Of a DNA stretch of 64,000 nucleotides, positions 11,501-21,972 are shown piece after piece (position 1 is the stretch's first letter; each line of letters opens with the position of its first letter). Source of the DNA: Cadophora sp. MPI-SDFR-AT-0126 (lineage: Eukaryota; Ascomycota; Leotiomycetes; Helotiales; Ploettnerulaceae); the NCBI GenBank assembly GCA_020747065.1, contig JAGMVK010000025.1, forward strand, positions 248,001 to 312,000, given 5' to 3'. The notes under the pieces were generated by a model. It worked only from the letters and a program-made list of their open reading frames with translations, ran no database searches and was not told the DNA's origin. The position numbers and the translations under genes were made by a program.

Positions 11501-11571
11501 GAATGTCGGACTTAGAACAGATTGAACGGTTACTATTGCAGGGGCGGCGAAATCTTTCATCAGCGCGCTGA
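8566..11571 (+). CDS. NACHT-ankyrin NLR-type protein (fungal STAND ATPase)
   Basis: My model has four exons: 8566-9023, 9082-9137, 9203-9962 and 10020-11571, about 941 residues. Residues 1-170 form a helical N-terminal domain of the kind heading many fungal NLR proteins (SesA/Fungal_N-like, starting MAEVFAVAASVIAVIQ). The NACHT ATPase follows, with Walker A GIPGAGKT (about 227-234) and Walker B LVIDAIDES (about 325-333). A long helical middle follows, then at least one clear ankyrin repeat near 848-873 (TPLQIAVAAW..LLLAHGADPD). In this family such proteins act in non-self recognition and programmed cell death. The third intron (9963-10019) is a multiple of three without a stop, so automatic callers would read through it. 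The second intron uses an unusual GTTAAC donor; without it, a TAA at 9140-9142 ends the frame. If that donor is not used, the gene is broken there. Confidence 0.85.
9963..10019 (+). other. Probable in-frame intron inside the NACHT gene
   Basis: These 57 nt start with GTATCC, contain CTGAC shortly before the end and finish in TTAG. Removing them joins QAKGM to FRWAVCQLDAL, the contiguous form seen in this protein family; leaving them in inserts 19 residues into a conserved helix. The length is divisible by three and there is no stop, so frame alone does not reveal it. Confidence 0.7.
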
Positions 11572-12685
11572 TTGAGGATCGATTACCTCGATCCTCTGAC
11601 GGGACAGCGCTGGCATCCTTCCCCATTGGGTTCACAGCTACAACTAGCAGATCAACCACAGCAAGAGGGACGAGTCTAGATATCATTCATTGAAATCATA
11701 TTCCTATAGCATAACTTATTCCCCATAACACAGTTGACTCCTCGGAACTCCATACAAGTTCAAAAGTTCCCTCGTGATTGTGTGCAAACTCAAGAGTGGG
11801 GTCTTGTACGCACATAAGCTTACCGAGATACTCAGACCAAGGTAGAAGAGTGTTCATATAACAAACCAAGACTCTAACCCTTTCAACTATTTTAAAATAT
11901 GACTGGGCATTGTTGGGAAGATATGCGGCAAGACTCAAGACGTAATCAGCTTCGAGAAAACATGTTTGTCGCGCTTAGATACAAGGATCGTAAAGAACTG
12001 CGACAAGAGTTCTTCCCGCTTTACAGCACCTAAGCAAGGAGCCTGCTATGTGCTAGAAAGTGCAAGGAAGCAGTTGAGCTAATAGAATAGAATGTTGATA
12101 TTGGAGAAATATCTTTTGCTAGATCATTGCACCGGGCTCAACTCGCGGTGCGAACTTGCTCTAGACCAACGGGCAGGTCACGAAAGCCTTCGTACTGCTT
12201 GAGCAGATTGAACGAATAAAACTTCATGAGGGTTGTCTTAGCAGTGAATGATTGGAAGACGCACTTTCTTGATTGAATCTTGCAACTAACGTGATTCCAA
12301 TTACAGTATAGCGACAGCCGGTTATAATTAGGCACTAGATTCATTGATAATAATTTATCTTGATACATTTGGTGCAGATGGGTCTGGAAAAAGAGTGGAA
12401 TTTATATATTGATCGCAAAGCAGTCTAGTATACTCTAGATACTTTGCTCTTACTCTTTGAGCTGCTATCAGAGCCTTCTCAAACACATGTGTATCGGAAA
12501 ACTTCCTACATTTACCGCTCGATGGTGCATAGAATAGCCGATCGGCACGTGATCTAACTCATCGGAACTACTGCTCGTGGCTTAAGCTGGAGTATTGTGG
12601 AAGCTGCTTGCCGCTCCCTCAAGGCCTCACATATCGAACGTTTGTTTAATTAGAGGTTTCGACATCCTTATTTAAGTACCACGCA
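11572..12685. other. Intergenic, about 1.1 kb
   Basis: No recognisable gene. The short antisense frames at 11417-11686, 11696-11938 and 12138-12368 have no domain content. A TATTTAA element lies just before the F-box start, too close to the ATG to be called as a TATA box. Confidence 0.4.
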
Positions 12686-14074
12686 ATGTCAACCCTCCAA
12701 TCTCTACCCCGCGATATCCTCGTCCACACCCTCCATTTCATCCCACACACCGCCCTCCCCCAACTCTCCGCAGTCTCCAAGACCTTGAAGCACATCACTA
12801 CCCCAGAGATATACCGCTACATCCACTACCATGATCCCTGGAATACCCCTCGCTATCCCTCCTGGCAAAGTAAACACCCCCAAGTCCACGAACAATCCGG
12901 CGACGATACTCGACGACGACGGGATACTCGCATCTTCTCCCTCTCGCGCTTCCTACGCACTATGTCTGAATCGGCAGAATTGCGAAATTGTGTAGTCGGC
13001 GCGAGTTTTTTCTGTAATACGACGGAGGGGGATGACCTTGCTGCGAAAGTGGTGGAATTATTAAAGGCGTCTGAAAAGTTCCGCCACTTGCATTTTGCGC
13101 CTTTCGGGGCGCTGGATTCTAGTTTGATAACGCCGGTTCTAAATGTGGTCACGTCGTTGGAGATTCGATTCGATCACCTGGGACCTACTCCTGGCAGCGA
13201 TTCGGTACCAATGGATCGATGCTATGAGATCTTCTGTCTACCGGGTCTTCGTTCTTTGGCTATCATACTCGTTCGATCATGGACGCGAAGGTCCTCAACT
13301 GAGGCGTCGACGGAAGCAGAAAGGTCCAAATCCAGCTCTAGATGGAGAACGTCGAAAATCACCTGTCTGTCCCTCCTCGCGACCGTTCGCCCTGGCCCAG
13401 ATTTGGTGGAGATGCTTTCCTGGCCAGTTTGTCTCCAGTCGCTTCATTACCAGCTCGCTACAGACGGTGGTTCTGAGCTCAATACGCCCGCCATTGATTT
13501 CAGAACAGTGCTTGAGACTCAGAAGATATGTCTGGAGGAGCTTGTTGTTTATGGTTGTTATCATGAAGATGATGATCAGGGATACATGGTGACTGAAGTT
13601 ATTGATCTATGCTCCTTTGGTAAGTTGAGAGTTGTTGTTTTGGATATCCGGTATATGTTGGTGAGAGAGTCGAAGCTAGATGCTGATGCTGATGATGCTG
13701 ATGCTGGTGCGAGTGTTGGGGTTCACACCGAGACGAGGAAAGCTAAGGCTATCTGTGAAATGCTCCCTCCATCACTGGAACATTTGCAGCTGCAGTTAGG
13801 TGGCTGGTCTGAGGGTCTACCGCCGGAAGATACAGTGATTGTATGTGATGATATTGGGAATGTTCTTGAGGGGATCGTGCGGAATCGTCGTTATGATGGA
13901 GTTTGTAAGGGATTGAAGGGATTGAAAAGTATGATGATGTGGTATCCGATAGATTGCGATACTGAAGAGATATGCTTATGGAAATTTAGAGGCTTCGAGC
14001 AGCTTTTGGATTGTGCAGGGGGTGCTGGGATTGAGGTTTCGGGTTGGGTTGGTAGAGAACCAGCACTTTTTTGA
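12686..14074 (+). CDS. F-box protein
   Basis: A single exon of 462 residues. The first 45 residues (MSTLQSLPRDILVHTLHFIP.., then LSAVSKTLKHITTPEIYRYIHY) match the F-box: an LP-x-(D/E)-I/L start, a helix, a second Leu/Val-rich helix ending in a cell-like aromatic. F-box proteins link substrates to Skp1-cullin ubiquitin ligases. The rest has loose leucine-rich spacing (SLEIRFDHLG, LEELVVYGC, LEHLQLQLGGW) of the type seen in fungal F-box proteins, but no canonical LRR array. A short Asp/Ala repeat from GATGCT units lies near 13678-13710. The target is unknown. Confidence 0.8.
   Translation: MSTLQSLPRDILVHTLHFIPHTALPQLSAVSKTLKHITTPEIYRYIHYHDPWNTPRYPSWQSKHPQVHEQSGDDTRRRRDTRIFSLSRFLRTMSESAELRNCVVGASFFCNTTEGDDLAAKVVELLKASEKFRHLHFAPFGALDSSLITPVLNVVTSLEIRFDHLGPTPGSDSVPMDRCYEIFCLPGLRSLAIILVRSWTRRSSTEASTEAERSKSSSRWRTSKITCLSLLATVRPGPDLVEMLSWPVCLQSLHYQLATDGGSELNTPAIDFRTVLETQKICLEELVVYGCYHEDDDQGYMVTEVIDLCSFGKLRVVVLDIRYMLVRESKLDADADDADAGASVGVHTETRKAKAICEMLPPSLEHLQLQLGGWSEGLPPEDTVIVCDDIGNVLEGIVRNRRYDGVCKGLKGLKSMMMWYPIDCDTEEICLWKFRGFEQLLDCAGGAGIEVSGWVGREPALF
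13676..13712 (+). repeat. GATGCT microsatellite inside the F-box gene
   Basis: Imperfect tandem GATGCT/GATGAT units encode an alternating Asp/Ala run. This is a likely length-variable site. Confidence 0.6.
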
Positions 14075-14400
14075 TAGCGTCATGATGGAGCTGCCCGGCG
14101 AGTCAGCCGGCACCGTCTGGTTATGGTTCATCTTCAAAGATTAGTGAACATTCCGTGAGCTTCACAAACGCCGAACATCTTTTTTAACCTCCCATTGGTC
14201 AGTGTCTAGTATGTGATGTCAATTTACGACACTTGTCCGAATATTTGGCCTTGGCAATCTTTGTCGTGCTGTTATCTCCGATAGGTTTTATATATTGTCG
14301 AAGCTAGTCAAATGGATCTTATCTATATAAGAGTGTATTAGCCTTACAGGCTGACCATGTTTCCTTTGGCCAACTGTTAGCTGTTACTTGTTATATTTCA
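14075..14400. other. Intergenic, 326 bp
   Basis: A TATATAAGAG element near 14324-14333, about 70 bp before the SDR fragment ATG, could be the fragment's former TATA box. Nothing else is seen. Confidence 0.35.
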
Positions 14401-14522
14401 ATGGATCACAAAGTACTTCTTTTTCTAGGTACTGGAGAAAACGTAGGAGCTGTATCGGTAGCGTTGTTCAAGAGCAAAGGATATAAGGTAATATCTGCAG
14501 CACGAACTATACGGGATGGAGG
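14401..14522 (+). pseudogene. 5' fragment of a short-chain dehydrogenase, cut off after the first beta-alpha-beta unit
   Basis: ATG 14401 opens a frame whose first 38 or so residues are a textbook Rossmann start: hydrophobic strand LLFLG, glycine loop GTGENVG, helix VSVALFKSKGYKV, then a second strand ending in the AAR dinucleotide-specificity position. From about 14520 the similarity ends. The frame runs on antisense through the 3' end of the neighbouring regulator gene to a stop at 14592. The rest of the SDR (catalytic YxxxK and beyond) is not present in any frame, so this is a truncated remnant with its breakpoint exactly at the regulator's stop codon. It may still be transcribed. Confidence 0.68.
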
Positions 14523-15768
14523 TTACGGCGCATTCATACTTGGTCTTAACTGCGCAGCGCGCATTTTCGGCCATTCCATAATATCCTTATAGCCAACCGG
14601 TAACAGCTCCTCCACTATCTGAACAATCACCCTCCCCTTATCGCCCACCCACCAGCAATCCGTCAACTCATGCAACAGCGCCCCATGGTACGCCAAGATC
14701 AACAACGCAGGTGGTCTCCTCTCCAAAATCGCATTCAAGAACTCATTCGAGTTCTGCGTCGTCCACGCATACACCAGCCCATGTGCATAGGGTGAGTGCT
14801 CCACCGGCCAGTATCTTCGGAAATTCCGCAGGGTTTCGCTATACATATCGTTCTCAGCTGGGGACTCCACCTCGGCGTAAACACGCTGTTCTAGGGCCTG
14901 CAGAATGACTTCTTCATCTGGAGGGAAGATGGAGTCGGGCTCGTTGGCAACTAAATTGAAAATGGGAGCCAGTTGCTGCGTCCAGGCCTGGCCGCTTTCG
15001 ACGATTTCCCGCACACCACGTAGCAGCCTCATGATATCGAGGATGTGCTGTAATTTTTCGCCTGTAGTCAAAACGAGTGCATTACCCATGCTGTCGGATG
15101 AAGTCATAGGGAGCGCCCACGAGATACAGACCACAAGCCCGGATAGCAAGAACGCCGCTACCGCATTATCAGGCTGGATATTACTTAGCACAGGACGGAA
15201 GAGGCTGATAGCTGTGGTGTAGTGCTGCATTGCCAGCAGAGTGTTCTCTGGCGCCGTCGCCGGGTAAAGGTAAGCCTTATGAAGGGCAGCAAAGGCGAGA
15301 ATCCCGTACAGCAGGAAGCGGTGCTTGAATGCTTCCTCCGGTGCTAGCTTCTGCCAGATCTCGGTTTCCGCGCCGTTGGGTGCGAGAGGTAAGAATTTAA
15401 CGGTGGAGTAATGGTGCATGAGGTTCAGATCGGATGCCGTGAATGTACCTTGCTGTGTTTCAAGCGGGTCGACTGGAGAGGGGAATCGGGAGATGCCCCA
15501 GGGGAGTTTGGGAGATGGATTGTTGACGCCTGATGCTAGGGAGGTCGGCGATAGGCATGGCTTTCCTGAGACAACGCCGTAATGGCAGGGTTGTTTGCTC
15601 TTTGTGCAGCGAGCGCAGGTGGGTTTGCCTTGGTCGCACTGTTTGTGTCAGATCAGATCAGTTTAGTCGTCCGAGATGCGATCACATGACTCGACGCACC
15701 TTCACCTTCTTGGCTTTGCATTCTAGACAACCGTGACGACTTTTGGTGTGGGAGCGACGTGATGGCAT
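14523..15768 (-). CDS. Zn2Cys6 transcription factor, Upc2/sterol-uptake-control-like
   Basis: Two exons (15768-15700 and 15638-14523; intron 15639-15699, GTGCGT..CAG) encode 394 residues. The zinc cluster has Cys at 14, 17, 24, 31, 34 and 41, a complete C-x2-C-x6-C-x6-C-x2-C-x6-C GAL4-type DNA-binding domain; the intron falls right before the third Cys. After a short linker, the LMHHYSTVKFLPLAP start and helical body (FRPVLSNIQPDNAVAAFLLSGLVV) match the regulators usually annotated as sterol uptake control protein 2-like. Upc2-type proteins bind sterol through the C-terminal domain and switch on lipid and transport genes; whether this one does is inferred. It is transcribed away from an RTA1-like gene across an 847-bp spacer. 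Its last residues abut a broken SDR fragment, so its C-terminus may have been altered. Confidence 0.87.
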
Positions 15769-16615
15769 TACATTGACTGTGTGTGGATGTGGGAGGGGGA
15801 GCTTGATGCTGGACGCGTGGTGAAGAAAACGCACCGGATATCATCGAGGCTCGTATGCAACGAGTGCTGTACGGTGATACTATGTAACGTCTAGCTCTGG
15901 AGTGCTGGCTTAAGACCTGCATGTACAAGAAAATCGGATGACGGCTGCAAGAGGCTGCCATCATTAGATACCAGCGTGATTGGGTTTCCGCGTCCAGTCT
16001 TTCGGAATCTTCGGTTCGTCCGGGCCAAGCGTTTTACAGGCCGCTACCATTGCCTTTTCAGGCAAAGTGTACGAAATACGAGACTATAAGCGAAGTCAAT
16101 AGGCCCATAGCCCCCATTGGCAAATCACATATTCGAGTTCGGATCTGGAGCCAGAGCCGAGAACCTCTCTAATCTCAACATCGTGCAATAACAGAATCCT
16201 GCAGCGACCCTTGTCTAACATACGTGTATGCGGCAACTACCGAGTTCTATTATGCTTAATTGAGAATATTGTGTGGGGCTGGCCTGTAGCCGCGTCATAA
16301 AAACTCCTCTCCTTTTATAAACTTGGCACGCGTTTGTCAGTCATGTCTGGCTCCCGCTCGAATAGGCATGGAGTACGTTTTGCGGCGGCTGAGTACGAGA
16401 TAACAGTTGTCACCCACTCAACCCAGTCGAGCCCAGTCCCGCTCATTCAAAGTACAAATAGTATTGATGTCTTAATCGTCAGTTCAATTTGAGCAAGTAT
16501 ATCAACTTGGCTTTCGGTTGTTTCTGGTGTTTTTTGTCCCCTTAGTTCTTTCTCAACGCCTTGCATTGTAATTTGTTCGAGTCTCACAACTCAGATACCC
16601 CTTTGAACAACGAAA
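15769..16615. promoter_or_regulatory. Divergent spacer between the Upc2-like regulator and the RTA1-like gene
   Basis: This 847-bp non-coding stretch is shared by two outward-facing genes. TCGTATG near 15851 differs by one base from the yeast Upc2 sterol element core TCGTATA. A TATAAA lies at 16316-16321, about 295 bp before the RTA1-like ATG, followed by pyrimidine-rich sequence. Binding is not shown by the sequence. Confidence 0.35.
16316..16321 (+). promoter_or_regulatory. Candidate TATA box of the RTA1-like gene
   Basis: TATAAA, about 295 bp upstream of the start codon, followed by a pyrimidine-rich leader. Distance is long unless the 5' UTR is long. Confidence 0.3.
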
Positions 16616-17612
16616 ATGGCTGAGGATAATTTCGAGTACTACCACTATGACCCATCGATTGTGGCAGCAGCTATCTTCATTGTTCTTTTTCTAGCGACGA
16701 CAGCTCTTCATTGCTACCAGCTTCTGCGGACTCGCACATGGTTTATGATTCCGTTGATTGTTGGAGGATTTTGTACGTCCCCCTATGAGCTACTTGCATA
16801 GAAACTAACGAAACACTGTCAGTTCAATGGATAGGCTATGTTGGCCGCGCAATTTCTCATACCCAAACTCCAAACTGGACATTAGTACCCTACCTTATAC
16901 AGACGCTTCTCCTCCTCGTGGCACCCGCCCTCTTTGCAGCAAGCATCTACATGGAGTTGAGCCGGATTATCATCTTGGTAGATGGCGAAAGTCGCGCTCT
17001 GATCAAGAAGAAGTGGCTCACGAAGATTTTCGTCATCGGAGACGTCTTGTCTTTCTTTATTCAAGGAGGAGGTAAGTTACGCCACCTCCAATAAATCTAT
17101 CTTGATAAAAATAACTGGCTTATGACTGCAATCTAGGCGGTGGCATCCAATCCTCGGGCTCCAGTAGCTCCCTCACAACGGGCAAATACATCATTGTCGG
17201 CGGGCTCTTCGTGCAGATCCTCTTCTTTGGCTGCTTTATCGCCGTCTCCATCCACTTCTACCTCGCCATGAAAAAAGGGCCAACCTCTCGCGCTCAGAGC
17301 GATACTCCCTGGCGCAAACACCTGATGGCTCTATTCATAGGAAGCGCGCTCATTATGGTCCGATCTCTCTTCCGTGTCATAGAATACCTGCAGGGTTTTT
17401 CGGGGTACTTGCTCTCGCACGAAGTATACCTGTATGTTTTTGATGCGGTATTGATGTTCGCTGTTATGATGCTCTTCAATGTGATACACCCAAGCGAAGT
17501 GGTAGCGTTAATTCGGGGAGGACAGGTAGCGAAGAGGGGTTGGAAGATGGAGAAGATTGTGGTATACAATGAAGGTGTTGCCCTTGTTGATTCGGGGACT
17601 GAAAATGCTTAA
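16616..17612 (+). CDS. RTA1-like seven-helix membrane protein
   Basis: Three exons (16616-16772, 16823-17071, 17137-17612; introns of 50 and 65 nt with GTACGT and GTAAGT donors) encode 293 residues. The family signature is clear: an N-terminal YHYDPSIVAAAIFIVLF helix, TALHCYQLLRTRTWFMIPLIVGG, QWIGYVGR, a long central helix LFAASIYMELSRII, KIFVIGDVLSFFIQGGG and later LRSLFRVIEYLQG. RTA1/RSB1-family proteins are plasma-membrane or vacuolar seven-helix proteins linked to sphingoid-base export and resistance to aminocholesterol and azole-type stress. Length is normal for the family. The divergent Upc2-like regulator next door may control it. Confidence 0.9.
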
Positions 17613-18928
17613 TCTCTCGATCTGTTGCAGGTACCAAATGAAAGCCAAGAATAATATTGTTGATTAGACGGATGACCACGGGCTTTGCCTTGAGCGTAGA
17701 GGGACGGGGGTAGCAGGAGGATGATGCTTTGAGCGATGTAGAGTCCGATATGTTGGGCGATTCGGCAGATAGAAACTGGTTACTGTAGCCTCCTGACATC
17801 ACTGTGATTGTCTGCTACATATTGGAGACCTGGACTTCCCAAAATTGAGTCGTGCAGAACGACTTAATGAAAGAATCAACCCCAGCGCCGTGTGAAACCA
17901 CGTCCCCTTCCAATTCATGACGACAAGATGAACGATATCACTAAGTCGGGAAATCCCAGCCGCAAGCAGACTTAATGTCTTACTTGGAGTCTACGAAAAA
18001 CATTCACTTTCTCTGGATCCGCCGTCACTGTTTGAAGGACTCTTTGGACGAGAAATAGCATGTGAATCAAACTCGAAAGTTGACAAATCCTCCAGAAGTA
18101 CAAGGGATAATGACAATTGGATCATGAATCGAAATCAAAGGAAAGACCGACTGCGCTGATACATTCGCATTAAGTTACGAGACAGTGAGTGTTGTTCATA
18201 CCTAGAAGGTACTACAAAACGAGGTCGAAGGCATTCTTCTGCTCTTACTTCTGGTTTCCGGAGAATCTATTGGTGTCGTATCCGTGATAGGAAGACCATG
18301 TTTTCGTAAGCGGCAGCCCTTTCTATAAAATGATTTTAAATCACGGAGCAGCTCGCAATGCAGGAACTCCGTTCGTTGTCAGCGTCAGCATCGGGTGAAA
18401 TCCGGATCCAGTCGCAATACTCAACAAATACGTCCGGGGTGTGCCGTCGGTATGAGGTTTCGCAATATACGCGCCAACGAAAAAGGCAAAGTGTACGAGC
18501 GCGTATGACTAGTCTCTAACTCGAGGACCATCTGCCGGACCTCTCGCCAGGGGTCGTATGTTGGTCAGGGCCCCAGTGTGCACCTAGCCATAGCTCGGAA
18601 GAGTCGGGAGAAGACTTATTTTAGGATTGAATTTATACATGAAGTGTGAGAGGCAATTTTTCATAGACGGGGATTGGCAAGAGAACTTGTCTTCCTCTGA
18701 AAAGTTTCATGGGCCAGACAGAGAGACATAAAGTGCAAAGTTCCCGTGCTTCTATCGATTTTCTCCTCACTCTCGACCTTCTTCGACTCTACGACTTCCA
18801 ACATACTCAGAGTCTACTCGAAATCCCCGTATTGCTCTATACTCCAATTCATTAACACACGATCAACTCCGAATTGCCAATCTCAAATTCCCGAGCCGCG
18901 ATTCTGCAGCGCACCTCTCGCATTTCCA
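17613..18928. other. Intergenic, about 1.3 kb
   Basis: This holds the 3' region of the RTA1-like gene and the upstream region of the next gene. No domain-bearing frame, RNA gene or repeat is seen. Confidence 0.4.
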
Positions 18929-20336
18929 ATGCCGCATATTCACCCCCCAGGCTCCTACTTCGAGCCAGAAATGGAGAGGATTTCTCCCTCACAATACCAC
19001 ATCCAAGACATCCAAGGCCAAGAAATCATCCCCTCCGCACCCAACTCCGACCTGCTTGATAAACCAATCGTCATACCTCGTTAGTCGTCATATATCCCTT
19101 ACTTCCATATCTCTATTCATAATCACCCTCAACTGACCTAAGCCCAGAATCATCAAACCTCAGAATTATGATGTTCATGAAAAACCTCTTCCCCTTCGCC
19201 CGCTGCTATCCACGTTACCTCTCGACTCTCAGCAACCCAATCACAGAGTATGCATGTACCCTAGCTGCTCTGCCGCACACTAACATCCTCTTCTCCCAGA
19301 TCGGAATTCCTCGCATTCATTGATCGCCTTAACCAGGTCTTCGTCTCCCTTCCCATCTTCCAAGTGGCGCACATAGCAGGCGGTCTCCTGACCTCGGTGC
19401 AAGGAGTCATCCCTGTGCAAGCGCTGGGCGGCGTCTTACAAGTGACATCCCTCCTAGCATCTGCAGGCGTATCTTATCACCGTATGAGGAAATTCCTGAA
19501 AACAGCCAATGCAGCTATCTTCATCCCGAGGGGTTTGGTATGACCTTCCCGCCTTGACCATAATCATCTCTAACTCTGGAATATTGTAGGTGTGTAGGAT
19601 CATGACGACTAAAAAGATGATGGCAGTAATAAACTTCACCGAAGTAGATGAAAAAGGACAACTCAAGCTGCCACCTCTCGAAACGGTGCATGATCTTGGC
19701 GTCTCCTACAGACCTCGCGATCCAGCATCTATCAATTCCGATGAAGTCGAAACTAACAGAAATATTGAAAACATGTCCAGAGTCAGGGATCCCCGCCTGC
19801 TCCGACTCGAAGCACTAGAAGGATATATCACAACCCTTGATTTCGACATCTCTCCTGAACCCCCTCCAGAGAGCTGGGTGTCAAAGATGGGTCAGAAGCC
19901 TTTGCGGTGGGCCAACCAGCGGCAAACGAAAGCACTTGAAAAAGCATACGCAAAACACCAAAAAACGCGCGAATCGAAGGTTTCCGCTGTTTCAGCCGCT
20001 ACGCTTGACTCCAGCAACATGATTGCTGAACTCGATGGAAAGATCGAGACATTGCATCGTAGTCAAGGAAGCTTTGTTCGGGGATCAGGACACGAGAATG
20101 AAGAGTTAGAGAGGTTGGAAATGGCAAAGAGGGAAGAGGAGGAGAAGAGAGAGAAGGCCGTGAAGGAGATATATAGAGGGGCTGATAAAAAGATGAAGAA
20201 TGCGTATAAGAAAGAGGAGAAAATTGCGAATAGGATTCTTTGGATTGTTATCACCAAGGCTGATGGCACACCCATGGAAGAAGAGAGCCTGTTTAAGGTA
20301 GAGAGTGGGACAATAGTTCCGGAGGTGAAAAAATAG
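18929..20336 (+). CDS. Conserved-looking fungal protein of unknown function with C-terminal coiled coil
   Basis: Four exons (18929-19079, 19148-19247, 19300-19537, 19590-20336) give 411 residues with all junctions in frame. The start at 18929 (MPHIHPPG) is the first ATG in a sensible position; the frame is open to 18746. Residues about 60-95 (NLFPFARCYPRYLS..ITESEFLAFIDRLNQVF) resemble a group of fungal proteins I recognise only as hypothetical. A Gly/Val-rich hydrophobic segment follows (AGGLLTSVQGVIPVQALGGVLQ, in two parts), then VCRIMTTKKMMAVINF. The last 120 residues are charged and predicted coiled coil (ELERLEMAKREEEEKREKA). There is no signal peptide. Function is unknown; the hydrophobic middle suggests membrane contact. 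Confidence 0.72.
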
Positions 20337-21972
20337 GTATTGAGAAGAAGAGGGCGTGGTTTGGTATGTTTCCTTTTCGGATTTCTTTTCATTGGCCGGC
20401 GCTTACGAATACACATGTGTAGGTATGACCGTCGCGGGAACATATCGCAAGTGGCGTGATAGAACATCTAACATATATACTAGACGAATCGGAGTAAGGA
20501 GTATTTGGAAAACAATTTCTGTCCGTTGTGGTTTCCGACGGACTTCAACAAGTAATAAATAAGTACAGGAGGTGAATAGTAGGTCTCGTCTGTTCCTAGA
20601 TTCTAGGTCACCGATTTAGGATGGGTTTTCAAGGAAAACCATATTATCCAACACTGTCATGTGAGAACATTGCACTACGACGGTGGATGAGACTCACTGC
20701 CAACCGCCTTCCGCACCTCGTTATCACGGCGAGGCTTTTCGGCTAGCAATAAACAAATCTCAGTGGTTATACACACGATCTCACCTACCAATAGTAGTTT
20801 GATTGTCGGTTTTTGCGCGATGTGCAACACAAATACAAGAAGTTCAACTGGCGTGACGCTCTTCCAGGTAGGAAAATTATCCTAGTAGTTTACATGGTAG
20901 CTCCTCACGTGTTTAGAATTCCCGACCTTTCTAATCTCTTGGCCTTCTTATACAGTGTCTTGCTAGATCACGAAAACAAAGCTTTCTAAGAGGCACATGC
21001 ATGCATGTTCAGATGAGTTAATCTTGCGTGCATGGTTCAGTATGCTAGACACTAGATATGTGATCTTTGCAAGTACATTGTGTCAGGATATGCAGGTTTG
21101 AATAATCAAACCGAACCAGCGGGTATGGACCAAACTTGGAAAGAATATCAACTTAAAAGATTTTCGTGGCAAGTTACTTCGCATCCTTGTCTAATAGATT
21201 TTGCGATCAGCAACCAAGAATTATTTCAAGTCACCATCCAGATCTTCCACCTAAATTAGTTAAGAGATAGACGTCACTAACACCCAAGCTTCCTTGTTGC
21301 TTGTGAACTCGAGTTGTAAAAGGTTGTTTTTCGCAAATGCATCCCGCTGGCCATAGACATCATCGGCTAAAGCGCAAGGAGCCTCGGTATGTGGCATGCT
21401 AATCAAAAATTGGGAAAATCGAGAATAACTTCTCCTTCGAGGCTGAATAAGAGCTTTTGTGGAAGACGTGTCAATTTTCAGAAACACAGAAGCTGAAATG
21501 TATCATGCTCCGAAACCCTTCCTAGGCCCCATCTACTACGTTCTACTTTCATGATATTCATGACAGGCTGCATCAGGTTAGGGAGCTTTGGCTTCAATGT
21601 CATGCGATACAAAGCAATGACACCCATGGCTGCCAATTCTTAGCAAGTCCCAACGATCTTTTGGGAATACTGGCTTACATTCCATACTTTCAGTGACTTC
21701 CCGATGTTATCTCCGCCAGGCCCATCGATAATAGCGCCCATTTTGATCCTTAATCATCTCCAAAACATCATCCTCCATTTCTGGTAACGTGATTTTCCCA
21801 GGTCGCCCCTTTCCCCTTCTGCACGTCTCTTTGCTCTGCCTTTTTGGGTTTCTACTAGCTTTGACTGAGGACATACATCTCCGTTCCCACTTCCTTCACG
21901 AAATGTAGAGTCATCAAGGCTTCCCCTCCACCAATGCCTGTGATCAACAGTGGCATCTGCATTTCCCCTCAC
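20337..21972. other. Intergenic, about 1.6 kb, AT-rich, with one degraded coding scrap
   Basis: No intact gene. A minus-strand scrap near 21282-21330 carries a peptide motif shared with a scrap at 27450-27500 (listed separately). The rest shows nothing. Confidence 0.4.
21285..21330 (-). pseudogene. Short coding remnant with LLQLEFTSNKE motif
   Basis: The minus strand reads LLQLEFTSNKE here, and LLQIEFTSNKE occurs again near 27465-27490. About 20 consecutive bases are identical between the two places. The family is not identified. Confidence 0.4.
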
